64,000 bases of DNA, taken from assembly GCA_030549495.1 (NCBI GenBank), contig JAUIRK010001057.1, positions 1-64,000 on the forward strand, written 5' to 3'. The DNA comes from Nectonema munidae. Lineage: Eukaryota > Nematomorpha > Nectonematoida > Nectonematidae. Each line of letters opens with the position of its first letter. Position 1 is the stretch's first letter. The notes under the pieces are model-generated. The model saw only the letters and a program-made list of their open reading frames with translations, had not been told where the DNA came from and did no database searches. Made by a program: the position numbers and the translations under genes. Of this stretch, positions 53,679 through 62,679 are shown in pieces.

Positions 53679-56600
53679 TCAGACTCCGACTCTAAATTAT
53701 TAAAAAAATCCAACTCCGACACTGATTCCGATTCCTATAACAAACTTACAAAATTTCTCTCAGAATCCGATTCTAAGTTATTAAAAAAATCCAGCTCGAA
53801 CACCAATTCCGACTCCTATTTCTTACAAAATTCCTCTCAGACCCCGACACCAAGTTATTTAAAAAATATAACTCCGACACTGATTAAGACTCCTATAACT
53901 TACAAAATTCCTCTCCGACCCCGCCTCCAAGTTATTAATAAAATCCAACTCCGACACCGATTCTGACTCCTATAACTTACAAAATTCCTCTCAGAATCTG
54001 ACTCCAAGTTATTAAAAAAATCCAACTCTAACACCGATTCCGACTCCTATAACTTACAAAATTCCTCTTAGACTCCGATTCCTATTTATTTAAAAAGTCC
54101 AACTCTAACACCGATTCCGACTCCTATAACTTACAAAATTCCTCTCAGATTCCGACTCCAAGTTATTAAAAAAATTCAACTCCGACACCGACTCCTATAA
54201 CTTACAAAATTCCTCTCAGACTCCGAATCTAAATTATTAAAAAAAATCCAACTCCGACTCCGACTCCTATAACTTACAAAATTCCTCTCAGACTCCGACT
54301 CCAAGTTATTAAAAAAATCCAACTCGAACACCGATTCCGACTCCTATAACTTACAAAATTCCTTTCAGATTCCGACCCCAAGTTATTAAAAAAATCCAAC
54401 TCCTACACCGATTCCGACTCCTATAACTTCCAAAATTCCTCTCAAATTCCGAACCCAAGTTATTAAAAAAATCCAACTCTGACTCCTATAACTTACTAAA
54501 TTCCTCTCAAATCTGACTCCAAGTTATAAAAAAACCCAACTCGAACACCGATTCCGACTCCTATAACTTCCAAAATTCCTCTCAGATTCCGAACCTAAGT
54601 TATTAAAAAAATCCAACTCCGACACCGATTCCGATAACTTCCAAAATTCCTCTCAAATCCGATTCCAAGTTATTAAAAAAATCCAACTTGAACACCGATT
54701 CCGACTCCTATAACTTACAAAATTCCTCTCAGACTCCGACTCCAAGTTATTTAAAAAATCCAACTCCGACACCGATTCCGACTCCTATAACTTACAAAAT
54801 TCCTCTCAGACCCCGACTCCAAGTTATTAATAAAATCCAACTCCGACACCGATTCTGACTTCTATAACTTACAAAATTCCTCTCAGAATCTGACTCCAAG
54901 TTATTAAAAAAATCCAACTCGAACACCGATTCGGACTCCTATAACTTACAAAATTCCTCTTAGACTCCGATTCCTATTTATTAAAAAAATCCAACTCGAA
55001 CACCGATTCCGACTCCTATAACTTACAAAATTCCTCTCAGATTCCGACCCCAAGTTATTAAAAAAATTCAACTCCGACACCGACTCCTATAACTTACAAA
55101 ATTCCTCTCAGACTCCGACTCTAAATTATTAAAAAAATCCAACTCAGACACCGATTCCGACTCCTATATCTTACAAAATTCCTCTCAGACTCCGACTCCA
55201 AGTTATTAAAAAAATCCAACTCGAACACCGATTCCGACTCTTATAACTTACAAAATTCCTCTCAGATTCCGACCACAAGTTATTAAAAAATCCAACACCG
55301 ATTTCGACTCCTATAACTTACAAAATTCCTCTCAGACTCCGACTCCAAGTTATTAAAAAAATCCAACACGAACACCGATTCCGACTCCTATAACTTACAA
55401 AATTCCTCTCAGACTCCGAATCCAAGTTATTAAAAAAATCCAACTCGAACACCGATTCCGACTCCAATAACTTACAAAATTCCTCTCAGATTCCGACCCT
55501 AAGTTATTAAAAAAATCCAACTCCGACACCGATTCCGACTCCTATAACTTACAAAATTCCTTTCAGAATCTGACTCAAAGTTATTAAAAAAATTCAACTC
55601 CTACACCGATTCCGACTCCTATAACTTACAAAATCCCTCTTAGACTCCGATTCCTATTTATTAAAAAAATCCAACTTCGACACCGATTTCGACTCCTAAA
55701 AGTTACAAAATTCCTCTCAGACTCCGACCCAAAGTTATTAAAAAATCCAACTCCTATAACTTCCAAAATTCCTCTGACTCCGATTCCAAGTTATTAAAAA
55801 AATCCAACTCCGACACCGATTCCGACTCCTATAACTTCCAAAATTCCTCTCAGAATCCGATTCCAAGTTATTAAAAAAATCCAACTCCGACACCGATTCC
55901 GACTCCTATAACTTACAAAATTCCTCTTAGACTCCGATTCCTATTTATTAAAAAAATCCAACTCCGACACCGATTCCGACTCCTATAACTTACAAAATTC
56001 CTCTCAGACTCCGACCCAAAGTTATTAAAAAAATCCAACTCCGACTCCTATAACTTCCAAAATTCCTCTGACTCCGACTACAAGTTATTAAAAAATCCAA
56101 CTCGGACACCGATTCCGACTCCTATAACTTCCAAAATTCCTCTTAGACCCCGATTCCTATTTATTAAATAAATCCAACTCCGACACCGATTCCGACTCCT
56201 ATAAGTTACAAAATTCCTCTCAGACTCCGACCCAAAATTATTAAAAAAATCCAACTCCGACTCCTATATAACTTCCAAAATTCCTCTGACTCCGACTCCA
56301 AGTTATTAAAAAAATCCAACTCCGACACCGATTCCGACTCGTATAACTTCCAAAATTCCTCTCAGACTCCGATTCCAAGTTATTAAAAAAATCCAACTCC
56401 GACACCGATTCCGACTCCTATGACTTTCAAAATTCCTCTCAGAACCCGACTCTAAGTTATTAAAAAAATCCAACTCCGACACCGATTCTGATTCCTATAA
56501 TTTCTAAAATTCTTCTCAGAATCCGATTCCAAGTTATTAAAAAAATCCAACTTGAACACCGATTCTGACTCCTATAACTTACAAAATTCATCTCAGAATC

Positions 56601-56757
56601 TGACTCCAAGTTATTAAAAAAATCCTACTCCGACACCGATTCCGACTCCTATAACTTACAAAATTCCTCTCAGACTCCGACTCCAAGTTATTAAAAAAAT
56701 CCAACTCGAACACCGATTCCGACTCCTATAACTTACAAAATTCCTCTCAGACTCTGA
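53679..56757. repeat. Satellite array, ~77 bp monomer (block 2)
   Basis: About 40 monomers of the same satellite as 1-45680, in the same orientation. The first base pairs (TCAGACTCCGAC) continue the monomer that breaks off as AAAATTCCTC at 45680. Copies are on average more divergent than in the main array and many end in AACTCCGACACC rather than AACTCGAACACC. Variants shared with block 1 include CTCTTAGACTCCGATTCC at 54067, 54957 and 55638, AAATCTGACTCC at about 54510, and the linked trio at 56415-56620. The array ends inside a monomer at about 56757 (GACTCTGA | TTTATAATT). Confidence 0.97.
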
Positions 56758-56771
56758 TTTATAATTTTATA

Positions 56772-57085
56772 TTAGTTTTATCCTGAGAATAATTCTTCTA
56801 TGTATATTTAACTTATTCTTTTAATATTTAAATTTATTTTCATCTGTTTGGGTGTATTTGGGTATATTTGGGTAAAAAGTCTCACCCGATTTTAACATTA
56901 GCTGTTCATTATTTTCTTTTAAGTAATCTGTCAATTTGAACTGGGTAGTAGAACACTGTATTTATTTTAATTTTATGCTGAGAATATTTCTTCTATCTAT
57001 ATTTAACTTATTCAGTGTATATTTAAATTTGTTTTTATCTATTTGGGGTATATTTTTGGTGTATTTGGGTAAAAAGTCTCACCCG
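56772..57085. repeat. Pair of ~117 bp direct repeats
   Basis: Copy 1 (56772-56888) and copy 2 (about 56968-57085) share TTTATCCTGAGAATA-like starts, TTCTTCTAT, ATATTTAACTTATTC, ATATTTAAATTT and an identical end GGGTAAAAAGTCTCACCCG. They are separated by ~80 bp. The first copy starts within 15 bp of the satellite edge. They could be a duplicated segment or two copies of a short dispersed repeat. A possible 68-codon frame over copy 2 is not convincing. Confidence 0.8.
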
Positions 57086-57129
57086 GGGCCATTTCATAAA
57101 ATGATAAAAAATAGTTTTAACCTAATTTT

Positions 57130-57451
57130 TAAACACAGGTAATGACCAGTTTAGATTTTCAAATAACGACTTGTTATTTTGTAAAATATATTGGTTTTCT
57201 TGACAATAGGATTATCTGAACTTTTCAGGCAATAATCAATTCTGATATAGTTATTCGAATTTCTATTGTTTCTCAAACAATACACATTTCTTAGGGCACG
57301 TTTCTGCAGGACTTCAATTTTATCTTTTCTAAATGGTTACGAATTGACAATAAAATTTAAATAAAAAATATAATTTAGGTATGATAAAAAAAGCTGTTTA
57401 TATATCATAAATTTCATATTCGTAGGAAAGATATTCGTTTTACGATATAAA
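57130..57451 (-). mobile_element. LINE remnant: C-terminal part of a reverse transcriptase
   Basis: Read on the - strand this gives LYRKTNIFPTNMKFMIYKQL, FLSYLNYIFYLNF and, after a stop, KIEVLQKRALRNVYCLRNN and NPIVKKTNIFYKI. This is the familiar pattern of the region after the catalytic domain in non-LTR reverse transcriptases (two helices, then LQKRA.R, then a hydrophobic helix). It differs strongly from the corresponding part of the 3.9 kb LINE, so it is another family. One in-frame stop interrupts it. Both ends are undefined; the right end abuts the + strand LINE 3' end at 57452. Confidence 0.65.
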
Positions 57452-57595
57452 TTTCATGCTTCTTATTTCAACTCATTTATACTTCTCCGCTGAACGGATG
57501 AGGGATTTTTTTCCCATGTGAACACATAAACGAAAGTTTAGTTCACTTCATTTTTCAAACATGAATAAAGTCTTATCTTATCTTATCTTATCTTA
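57452..57595 (+). mobile_element. 5'-truncated LINE copy (3' end only)
   Basis: 144 bp that match the reverse complement of 46981-47118 with only one extra T and one extra TCTTA unit in the tail. It contains the LINE's AATAAA at 57564-57569 and ends with five TCTTA pentamers. It is therefore a dead-on-arrival copy of the same LINE family, in the opposite orientation. Near identity points to recent activity of the family. No target-site duplication is evident. Confidence 0.95.
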
Positions 57596-57932
57596 AAATC
57601 CCAATTATCTTATTCAGATTTAAACTTAATCGATTCACGTGCTCGTTGAACTTTGCAATTACTACTGAAAATTAAACTAAAATTTTAACTAACTACTTTT
57701 ATACCAATTGATTTCAAAAAGCTAAAAGATCCCACTATTACCTTCTATCAAGCATATCGATTAACGTTGGAAAGTCTTTTAAAATCTCTATCTACCTAAC
57801 TACCCTTTTATTTTTTCTAGCTGAACATATCAATGAAGTCAGTCTCCAGTCCTATGTTTTTCAGATCTTGTTTCACTTTATGTTGATTAAATATTTTAAA
57901 ATAGATCATTTATAATTTAATTGGAAATCAAT
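57596..57932. other. Unannotated AT-rich sequence
   Basis: No gene, RNA or repeat recognised. Confidence 0.45.
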
Positions 57933-58810
57933 TATATTCCTTTTATTAAACTTTTTCCCTAGTACAATTAATTTATTTACTATATTAAAAAATTTACCTG
58001 GAAAATCTATTGTTCCTCTTATATATAAATTGAATAAAAAATTTTCTTATCTTTCTCATTTTGTTCTTTTAAATAAATCTAATCTAACAATGTGAGCTAA
58101 ATTTTTTTTTATTATTTTCTCAAGACTATGATATAAAACTAATAAAATTTTTAATTTTTAATTTTAAAGAATTAAATTTCATTTTGTTTTTTATTCAAAT
58201 TTAACACAAAGTCTAGGTAACCTTTTAAAATGGATCATATTTATATAATTTTGCAGGCGCGATCTAAAGTGCTGCAAAATGGAATATAAAAACTAGAGTA
58301 GAATGAACAATTTATTAAATTTTTTATATTAGATAAAAAATTAACTTCTTGTCTAAAAAAAAGATATGCACTGATTTTTTTGGAAAAAAATAGTTGTAAA
58401 AAGCACAATTTCAAATTAAAAGTTTTGCAAATAACTAATCTTTATTAAAATACTTGAGTTTCTAGTGTTAGTATAGTTAGACTATTGTTAGTGTTAGTAT
58501 AGTTCGAGTATTTTTAGTGGTAGTATAGCTAAACTAGAGTTTGTATAGTTAGAATATTGTTAGTTTTAGTAGTCAATTTCATTTTATAAAGCGTATAACT
58601 ATCAATTAGATTATTCAAAACTTACTCAGGAAAAAGTAAAAAAATGGCCATTTTTAAATTAGAAAATGCACCACTTTTTAAAGAAAAACTGCATTATATA
58701 TAAAAACTTCCATTTACTTCCTTTCTTTGATTCTAACTTCCACCTTAAAAAAACTAATATAGTAAAGTAAACTAATTGTACTAGGGAAAAAGTTTAATAA
58801 AAGGAATATA
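57933..58810. mobile_element. 878 bp element with long terminal inverted repeats
   Basis: The first 38 bp (starting TATATTCCTTTTATTAAAC, 57933-57970) are a perfect reverse complement of the last 38 bp (58773-58810). Similarity continues inward for about 25-30 bp more with a few mismatches (TTTACTATATTA...). No coding potential lies between. This is the layout of a non-autonomous DNA transposon (MITE-like). I see no clear target-site duplication, so the superfamily is open. Confidence 0.75.
58462..58574. repeat. Short tandem repeat inside the inverted-repeat element
   Basis: Four to five degenerate ~25-30 bp units of TAGTGTTAGTATAGTTAGAC type. They lie between the arms of the 878 bp element. 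Confidence 0.7.
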
Positions 58811-58909
58811 AAAACCTTACTTTGATGAAAATTTATATATTCTGGGTATATATAAAAATAAATTTACAGCATTTTTTATGTAGATGGAAAATTTAAGTTG
58901 GAATTTCAC

Positions 58910-58990
58910 CCAACCAAAAACGCTGTTAAATTAGGGCGACGTGCGTGCTCAATTTGTCAGACAAAACGTCGCATTGATGTTTTTGGTTGG
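58910..58990. repeat. 81 bp imperfect hairpin
   Basis: CCAACCAAAAAC at 58910-58921 is the exact reverse complement of GTTTTTGGTTGG at 58979-58990. A second pair GCGACG (58936-58941) / CGTCGC (58968-58973) lies inside. It may be a very short MITE or a remnant. It ends 7 bp before the hAT-like left end at 58998. Confidence 0.6.
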
Positions 58991-58997
58991 TTTTTAT

Positions 58998-60096
58998 CAG
59001 GGTTATGGAGTCAGAGAAATATTTTGCAACTCCTTATTTATAATTCTGCGATTGCGACTTCTGTCCAAATCAAGTTATCATGACAATAGTTTTACGTCTT
59101 GTTCCATTTACTTCTACCTACAAGGATGAGGAAGGGTTTTAAATTGTTATAAGTTTAAAAACAATAAATAGAGACAGATTGTGTGTTGTATATGACAAAA
59201 AACATGCTCCAACAAACAGACCATTAATTTTAAAGCTTACTGCTTAGGTACAACTGCAGATATTGTTTTAATTCAGCTAAGTACTTGAAGCTTAAAAATT
59301 TGGGTTATACAGTTAAGTGCAAATGTTCTCGGCTACCATTAATTTTTTTTCTTTAGAATCTTTTGATTATTGAAATCTATTTTTATTAAATTAATTCATT
59401 TTTATAAATATACCATTTTAAAATAATTCTTTTTTTCATTAATAAAAATTTCTGCTTTTCTTTTTTAATTTATTCAAAATTATTATTTGAATATTTAATC
59501 TATTAAAAATTTCGTGTAAAAGTTTTATATGTTAGATTAAAAGGTAAATTCATAGACACTCTTTTTAGTCTGCAACATTGCAAAAACGCGACAAAATGCT
59601 TATCATTTTTGTCCAAACCTTTTATTTTTGCACCTCATAGAAAAAGGCTGAAAAACTCAGTAAAATTAAAGAATGAATTTTTTTAGTTTGTAAAAGAGCA
59701 AAACTGAGTTTATGAGTAGAAAGTTTTTAGGAAAAAAATTTTAAACCAATTACCTTTGGAAATTTTTTTTAGGATAAATTTAGTTTATGAAACGTATTTT
59801 GTCTTAGATAAAAAAAAGATTATAGACAATAATTTGAAAATCTTTTTGAAGACAATGTAAGAAAGACAATAAACTACAAATAAAAACCAATAGAATATTT
59901 AATAAATTATGTTGAAGAAAATAGATCAAACATTTTGCTTTGCAGCATAAAGCAGAAATGTCTAAAATTTAGGAAATCTTTCATGACTATTTAAAAATTA
60001 ACATTCATAAACGACCTTGAAATATGGGAGTTGAAAAATTATAAATGATTGGATCCAGAGTCTGCGACCAAATATTTTTCCGACTCCACAACCCTG
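58998..60096. mobile_element. hAT-like non-autonomous element, ~1.1 kb
   Basis: The left end CAGGGTTATGGAGTCAGAGA (58998-59017) and the right end, read in reverse complement from 60096 as CAGGGTTGTGGAGTCGGAAA, agree in most of the first ~28 bp; both continue with AATATTT. CAGGG plus TGGAGTCGG is a start I associate with hAT transposons of many invertebrates (established family knowledge, not checked here). The interior is AT-rich with no transposase. The 8 bp next to each end (GTTTTTAT and ATCGGAAT) do not match, so a target-site duplication is missing or eroded. Confidence 0.72.
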
Positions 60097-60282
60097 ATCG
60101 GAATTAATTTCCGAAATGTTATTTCGTAGTCTAAATAGGCAAAAAAATATTTAATGTTGCTCTCAATATTCTCTTTGTAATCATTGTATCTTTTTTTATC
60201 TAACTCATTTATCCTAAATACAATAACAAATTCTGTAATAATTTTGTTTTTGAGACCAAAATTAAAAGTTTATTATGAAAGT
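60097..60282. other. Short unannotated spacer
   Basis: AT-rich sequence between the hAT-like right end and the hAT transposase remnant; nothing recognised. Confidence 0.4.
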
Positions 60283-61400
60283 CAACCTAAAAGAAAAATA
60301 TCTTCAACTATATCTTCTTTTAGTTTCAATCTTTTAGCGTTTAAAATGTATTTCACGGCCTAATGTTCGTTCAACACTGGTCTGACTAATAGCTAAGTAA
60401 TAATAAAACAATAACCGCCACCCCATCAAATTTTCTAACTTTTTTTTCAACTTCATCATCATACTGGAATTTTCACATCTACTTTCTTTTTCTTTTAAAA
60501 TCCTTTTTATAAAATCACTGTTCCCATTGGTTGTTTCATCATCAATAAGTTGATTTTGTACAATTTCTTCAAAACAATGAGAAATTTGGTTTATATCTTT
60601 CTGAGACATTTAAAATATGCTTGATTGCAACTTCTTTTTGGTGATTCTTCAATAAACATTGATATCCTTCAAATAATGGATTAAGATTAGAGATAAAAAT
60701 ATATTTACATAGGATCTACAAACACACCTGCTAAAAATGGAGAATTTTTAACAATTGTAGATTCTCTCTTTTCAATAGACATTTTGATTTCTTAGGAGTA
60801 TTTGTTTTGTCTTTTATTTAATAAAACTTGCATTTTATCCACTCTGCAAGAAATTCCCAGTAGTAAGTTTGCTGAACTGAAATTTGATTACCAACTTATA
60901 GAGCGGTTCGTAAATTTCATGCGTTAAATCAGGTTCTTTCCAAAAGTCTTCAACGTTAAGATTGCTGTTGATGAGAGCTAAGGATTTAATCAGTTCCTTA
61001 CTTTTTTTGAAAACAGCATCTCATATGTTGATCCTCATCTTGCTTCGCGTTCAAGTGTTGGTAATTACGAATCATTTCTGACAATGTTTAATTCCTAATT
61101 GTAGAGTATGTAAAGCGCTTCTAGTGTTTAGAAACCGATCAATATCGCTATTTAACCCATTTACGACCAATGTTCCCAAAGGAAACGCAGACGAATTCCT
61201 ACTTTAAATGGAATTACTAAAGTCGTCTGCTTTGCTTGGTCTTAAATGGGTTAAAAGAGCTAACTGAACAATCAAGGAGAATTAAAATAATTGTTCACTT
61301 TTTCTTCAATAATAATAATGGATTTTTCTATAATATCACAAGCGTTGATAATGTTTGAACCACTATCATTTAATTTTACTTGAATTAAAAAGCATTTTAT
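60283..61400 (-). pseudogene. Decayed hAT-family transposase
   Basis: On the - strand several hAT-type blocks follow in the right order but in shifting frames. KLNDSGSNIINACDIIEKSI with EEKVNNYFNSP lies about 61270-61380, and NSDIDRFLNTRSALHTL about 61105-61150. NVEDFWKEPDLTHEIYEPLY with KLVIKFQFSKLTTGN follows at about 60850-60965. The C-terminal dimerisation region is FYYYLAISQTSVERTL (about 60360-60410) continued in another frame by AVKYILNAKRLKLKEDIVED (to 60283). The YLAI.QTSVERT and ...L..DIVEDI pattern is the hallmark of the hAT C-terminal domain. At least three frame changes or stops are visible. A piggyBac-type MITE is inserted at 61152-61254. The longest single frame is 91 codons (60334-60609). 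It is a plain DNA-transposon fossil; its terminal repeats are not found. Confidence 0.78.
61152..61254. mobile_element. piggyBac-type MITE nested in the hAT remnant
   Basis: A 95 bp element (61156-61250) flanked by TTAA on both sides (61152-61155 and 61251-61254), the target site duplicated by piggyBac transposons. Its ends CCCATTTACGACCAA and, in reverse complement, CCCATTTAAGACCAA match at 14 of 15 positions. The similarity goes on inside (GCAGACGA and AATTCC in both arms), so the whole element can fold on itself. With the element and one TTAA taken away the flanking hAT sequence reads LIVQLALL / NSDIDRFL in one frame, which supports a clean insertion into the older hAT copy. Confidence 0.85.
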
Positions 61401-61657
61401 TTAGTTTCTTTGTAAATCAGTGTTATAAATGAATTTATTTCACTTGATTATTTATCTTTTGTTTTCCCTTCTTTTCAACCAAATCAATTCCAATATATTT
61501 TTTTAAAAAAATTTGAAAATCAATTTTTTGTGTTTTACTCACAAAAACTTCAACTAATCATTCAAAAAAAGATACAAAATATATTATTTGTTTCATTTAA
61601 TAATTTTTATGATTATTGAGTAATATGAATTAAATGACTTCATTTGTTCTTTTTTAG
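61401..61657. other. AT-rich 5' flank and probable 5'UTR intron of the eL38 gene
   Basis: Just before the gene lies a pyrimidine tract with AG (TTTGTTCTTTTTTAG, ending 61657), a good 3' splice site. This suggests an intron in the 5' untranslated region whose 5' end and promoter lie further upstream, possibly beyond the transposon remains. I cannot place the transcription start. Confidence 0.45.
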
Positions 61658-61679
61658 ATTTAATTTGATTTAAAGAAAT

Positions 61680-61895
61680 ATGCCTAAGGAGATAAAAGAA
61701 ATTAAAGATTTCCTCATAATTGCTAGAAGAAAAGATGCCAAGTCAGTTAAAATAAAGAAAAATGGGTTTTACGAAGTTAAATTCAAAGTTCGATGTTCAA
61801 GATACCTGTACACTCTAAAAGTCAATGATAATGAAAAAGCAGAAAAACTGAAACAAAGTCTCCCTCCCGGCCTACAAGTTAAGGAGCTGAAATGA
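61680..61895 (+). CDS. RpL38: Ribosomal protein eL38 (60S subunit)
   Basis: 71 codons, start [12 protein letters not shown] and end [11 protein letters not shown], matching animal eL38 along its whole length (human protein 70 residues). Strongly conserved blocks are [27 protein letters not shown] and [14 protein letters not shown]. The residues NGFYE around position 28-32 replace the usual shorter NKDN-type loop, giving one extra residue. eL38 is a small structural protein of the large ribosomal subunit in the cytoplasm. The coding part is uninterrupted. A 3' splice site 22 bp before the ATG (AG at 61656-61657) suggests an intron in the 5'UTR, as known for this gene in insects. AATAAA at 61905-61910 is a likely polyadenylation signal only 10 bp after the stop. 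No poly(A) tract or flanking repeat marks it as a retrocopy, and the frame is intact, so I take it as the functional gene. It sits about 5 kb from the satellite edge. Confidence 0.97.
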   Translation: MPKEIKEIKDFLIIARRKDAKSVKIKKNGFYEVKFKVRCSRYLYTLKVNDNEKAEKLKQSLPPGLQVKELK

Positions 61896-61904
61896 TTTTC
61901 ATTG

Positions 61905-61910
61905 AATAAA
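61905..61910 (+). terminator. Polyadenylation signal of RpL38
   Basis: AATAAA ten bases after the stop codon, followed by a T-rich stretch (CTTTTCTTCTTTTTTTG), giving a very short 3' untranslated region, which is usual for ribosomal protein genes. Confidence 0.75.
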
Positions 61911-62560
61911 CTTTTCTTCTTTTTTTGATGATAAATTTTATTATTTGGAACAAACCTTTGTTTCTTGTATTTTTAAATAGATTTTTATCATGAGAATTTG
62001 AAGATGGGCTTTGCTATATGAATAATAATTAAAATGTTAATACTTATAGGTATTTTCACATCTTAAATGTAAAAAATGAGTTTAGAATAATTATAATTTG
62101 TACATTAACGAAATAGAACGATTATTTCTCGTTATTATAATTTGCAATGTGGTATGATGAAATGAGCAAAAACTGATGAACTCTGCAAAGTTGAAGGATG
62201 AGTGAATTTTAATTGATAAAATGAGAAGTGGTTGTAAAAATAAAGAATTTTTTTGAAAAAACATATCCTATCAACACAAGCTTCCTAAAGATATTTTGAA
62301 TACCAGAAAAAATTTTCACCGTTATGCTCAATACAAAAAAAGTGGTACGCCGGATATATGTCTATAGATAGCTTCGGAGGCATTTCTTATGCTTCAGAAG
62401 CAAAAGCCTATATATACGTTTTTGTAAGAAATTTTGAGCACTTATAACTTTTTTCCGACAAAATGTAAACTCACCAAACTTTACATAGCCGTTAATATAG
62501 ACCAAGAAAATCTTGTCTCAAAGCTAAAAAAATTGAAATTATGATAAAGTTACTTAGCTT
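61911..62560. other. Unannotated AT-rich sequence downstream of RpL38
   Basis: No gene recognised. A somewhat GC-richer patch with loosely repeated GCTTC words lies at 62345-62420. Confidence 0.4.
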
Positions 62561-62598
62561 TTAACCCTATTAGTGCTGGGCAAAATTTGTCCGCTCAA
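62561..62598 (+). mobile_element. Possible single piggyBac-type end
   Basis: TTAACCCTATTAGTGCTGGG followed by CAAAATTTGTCC looks like the TTAA plus CCC end of a piggyBac-type element pointing right. No matching GGGTTAA end is found up to 64000, so this is a guess from one end only. Confidence 0.3.
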
Positions 62599-62679
62599 GT
62601 CCTAAAAGTTCCTATCCCTTCCTATTTTTCTCAGATATTAATAAGTTTTTATAAATATTTTTAATGTTGCATATATATT

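Noticed and set aside
45874-53966. Cysteine- and leucine-rich frames on + and Thr/Gln/His-rich frames on - in the 31 bp minisatellite
   Set aside because: Translation of a low-complexity repeat with many indels; no conserved protein features.
57130-57595. A single LINE copy with a 5' inversion from twin priming
   Set aside because: The 3' end belongs to the 3.9 kb LINE family at almost full identity, but the inverted reverse-transcriptase piece is very different from that family's protein. Two separate insertions fit better.
58998-61400. The hAT-like ends at 58998 and 60096 as the ends of the hAT transposase remnant
   Set aside because: The 60096 end points left, so the transposase pieces at 60283-61400 lie outside the 1.1 kb element. 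No other CAGGG-type end is found on their far side.
61680-61895. RpL38 as a processed retrocopy because its coding part has no intron
   Set aside because: Frame intact, a splice acceptor just upstream, own AATAAA, and no poly(A) tract or flanking duplication. Lack of introns in such a short coding part does not by itself show a retrocopy.
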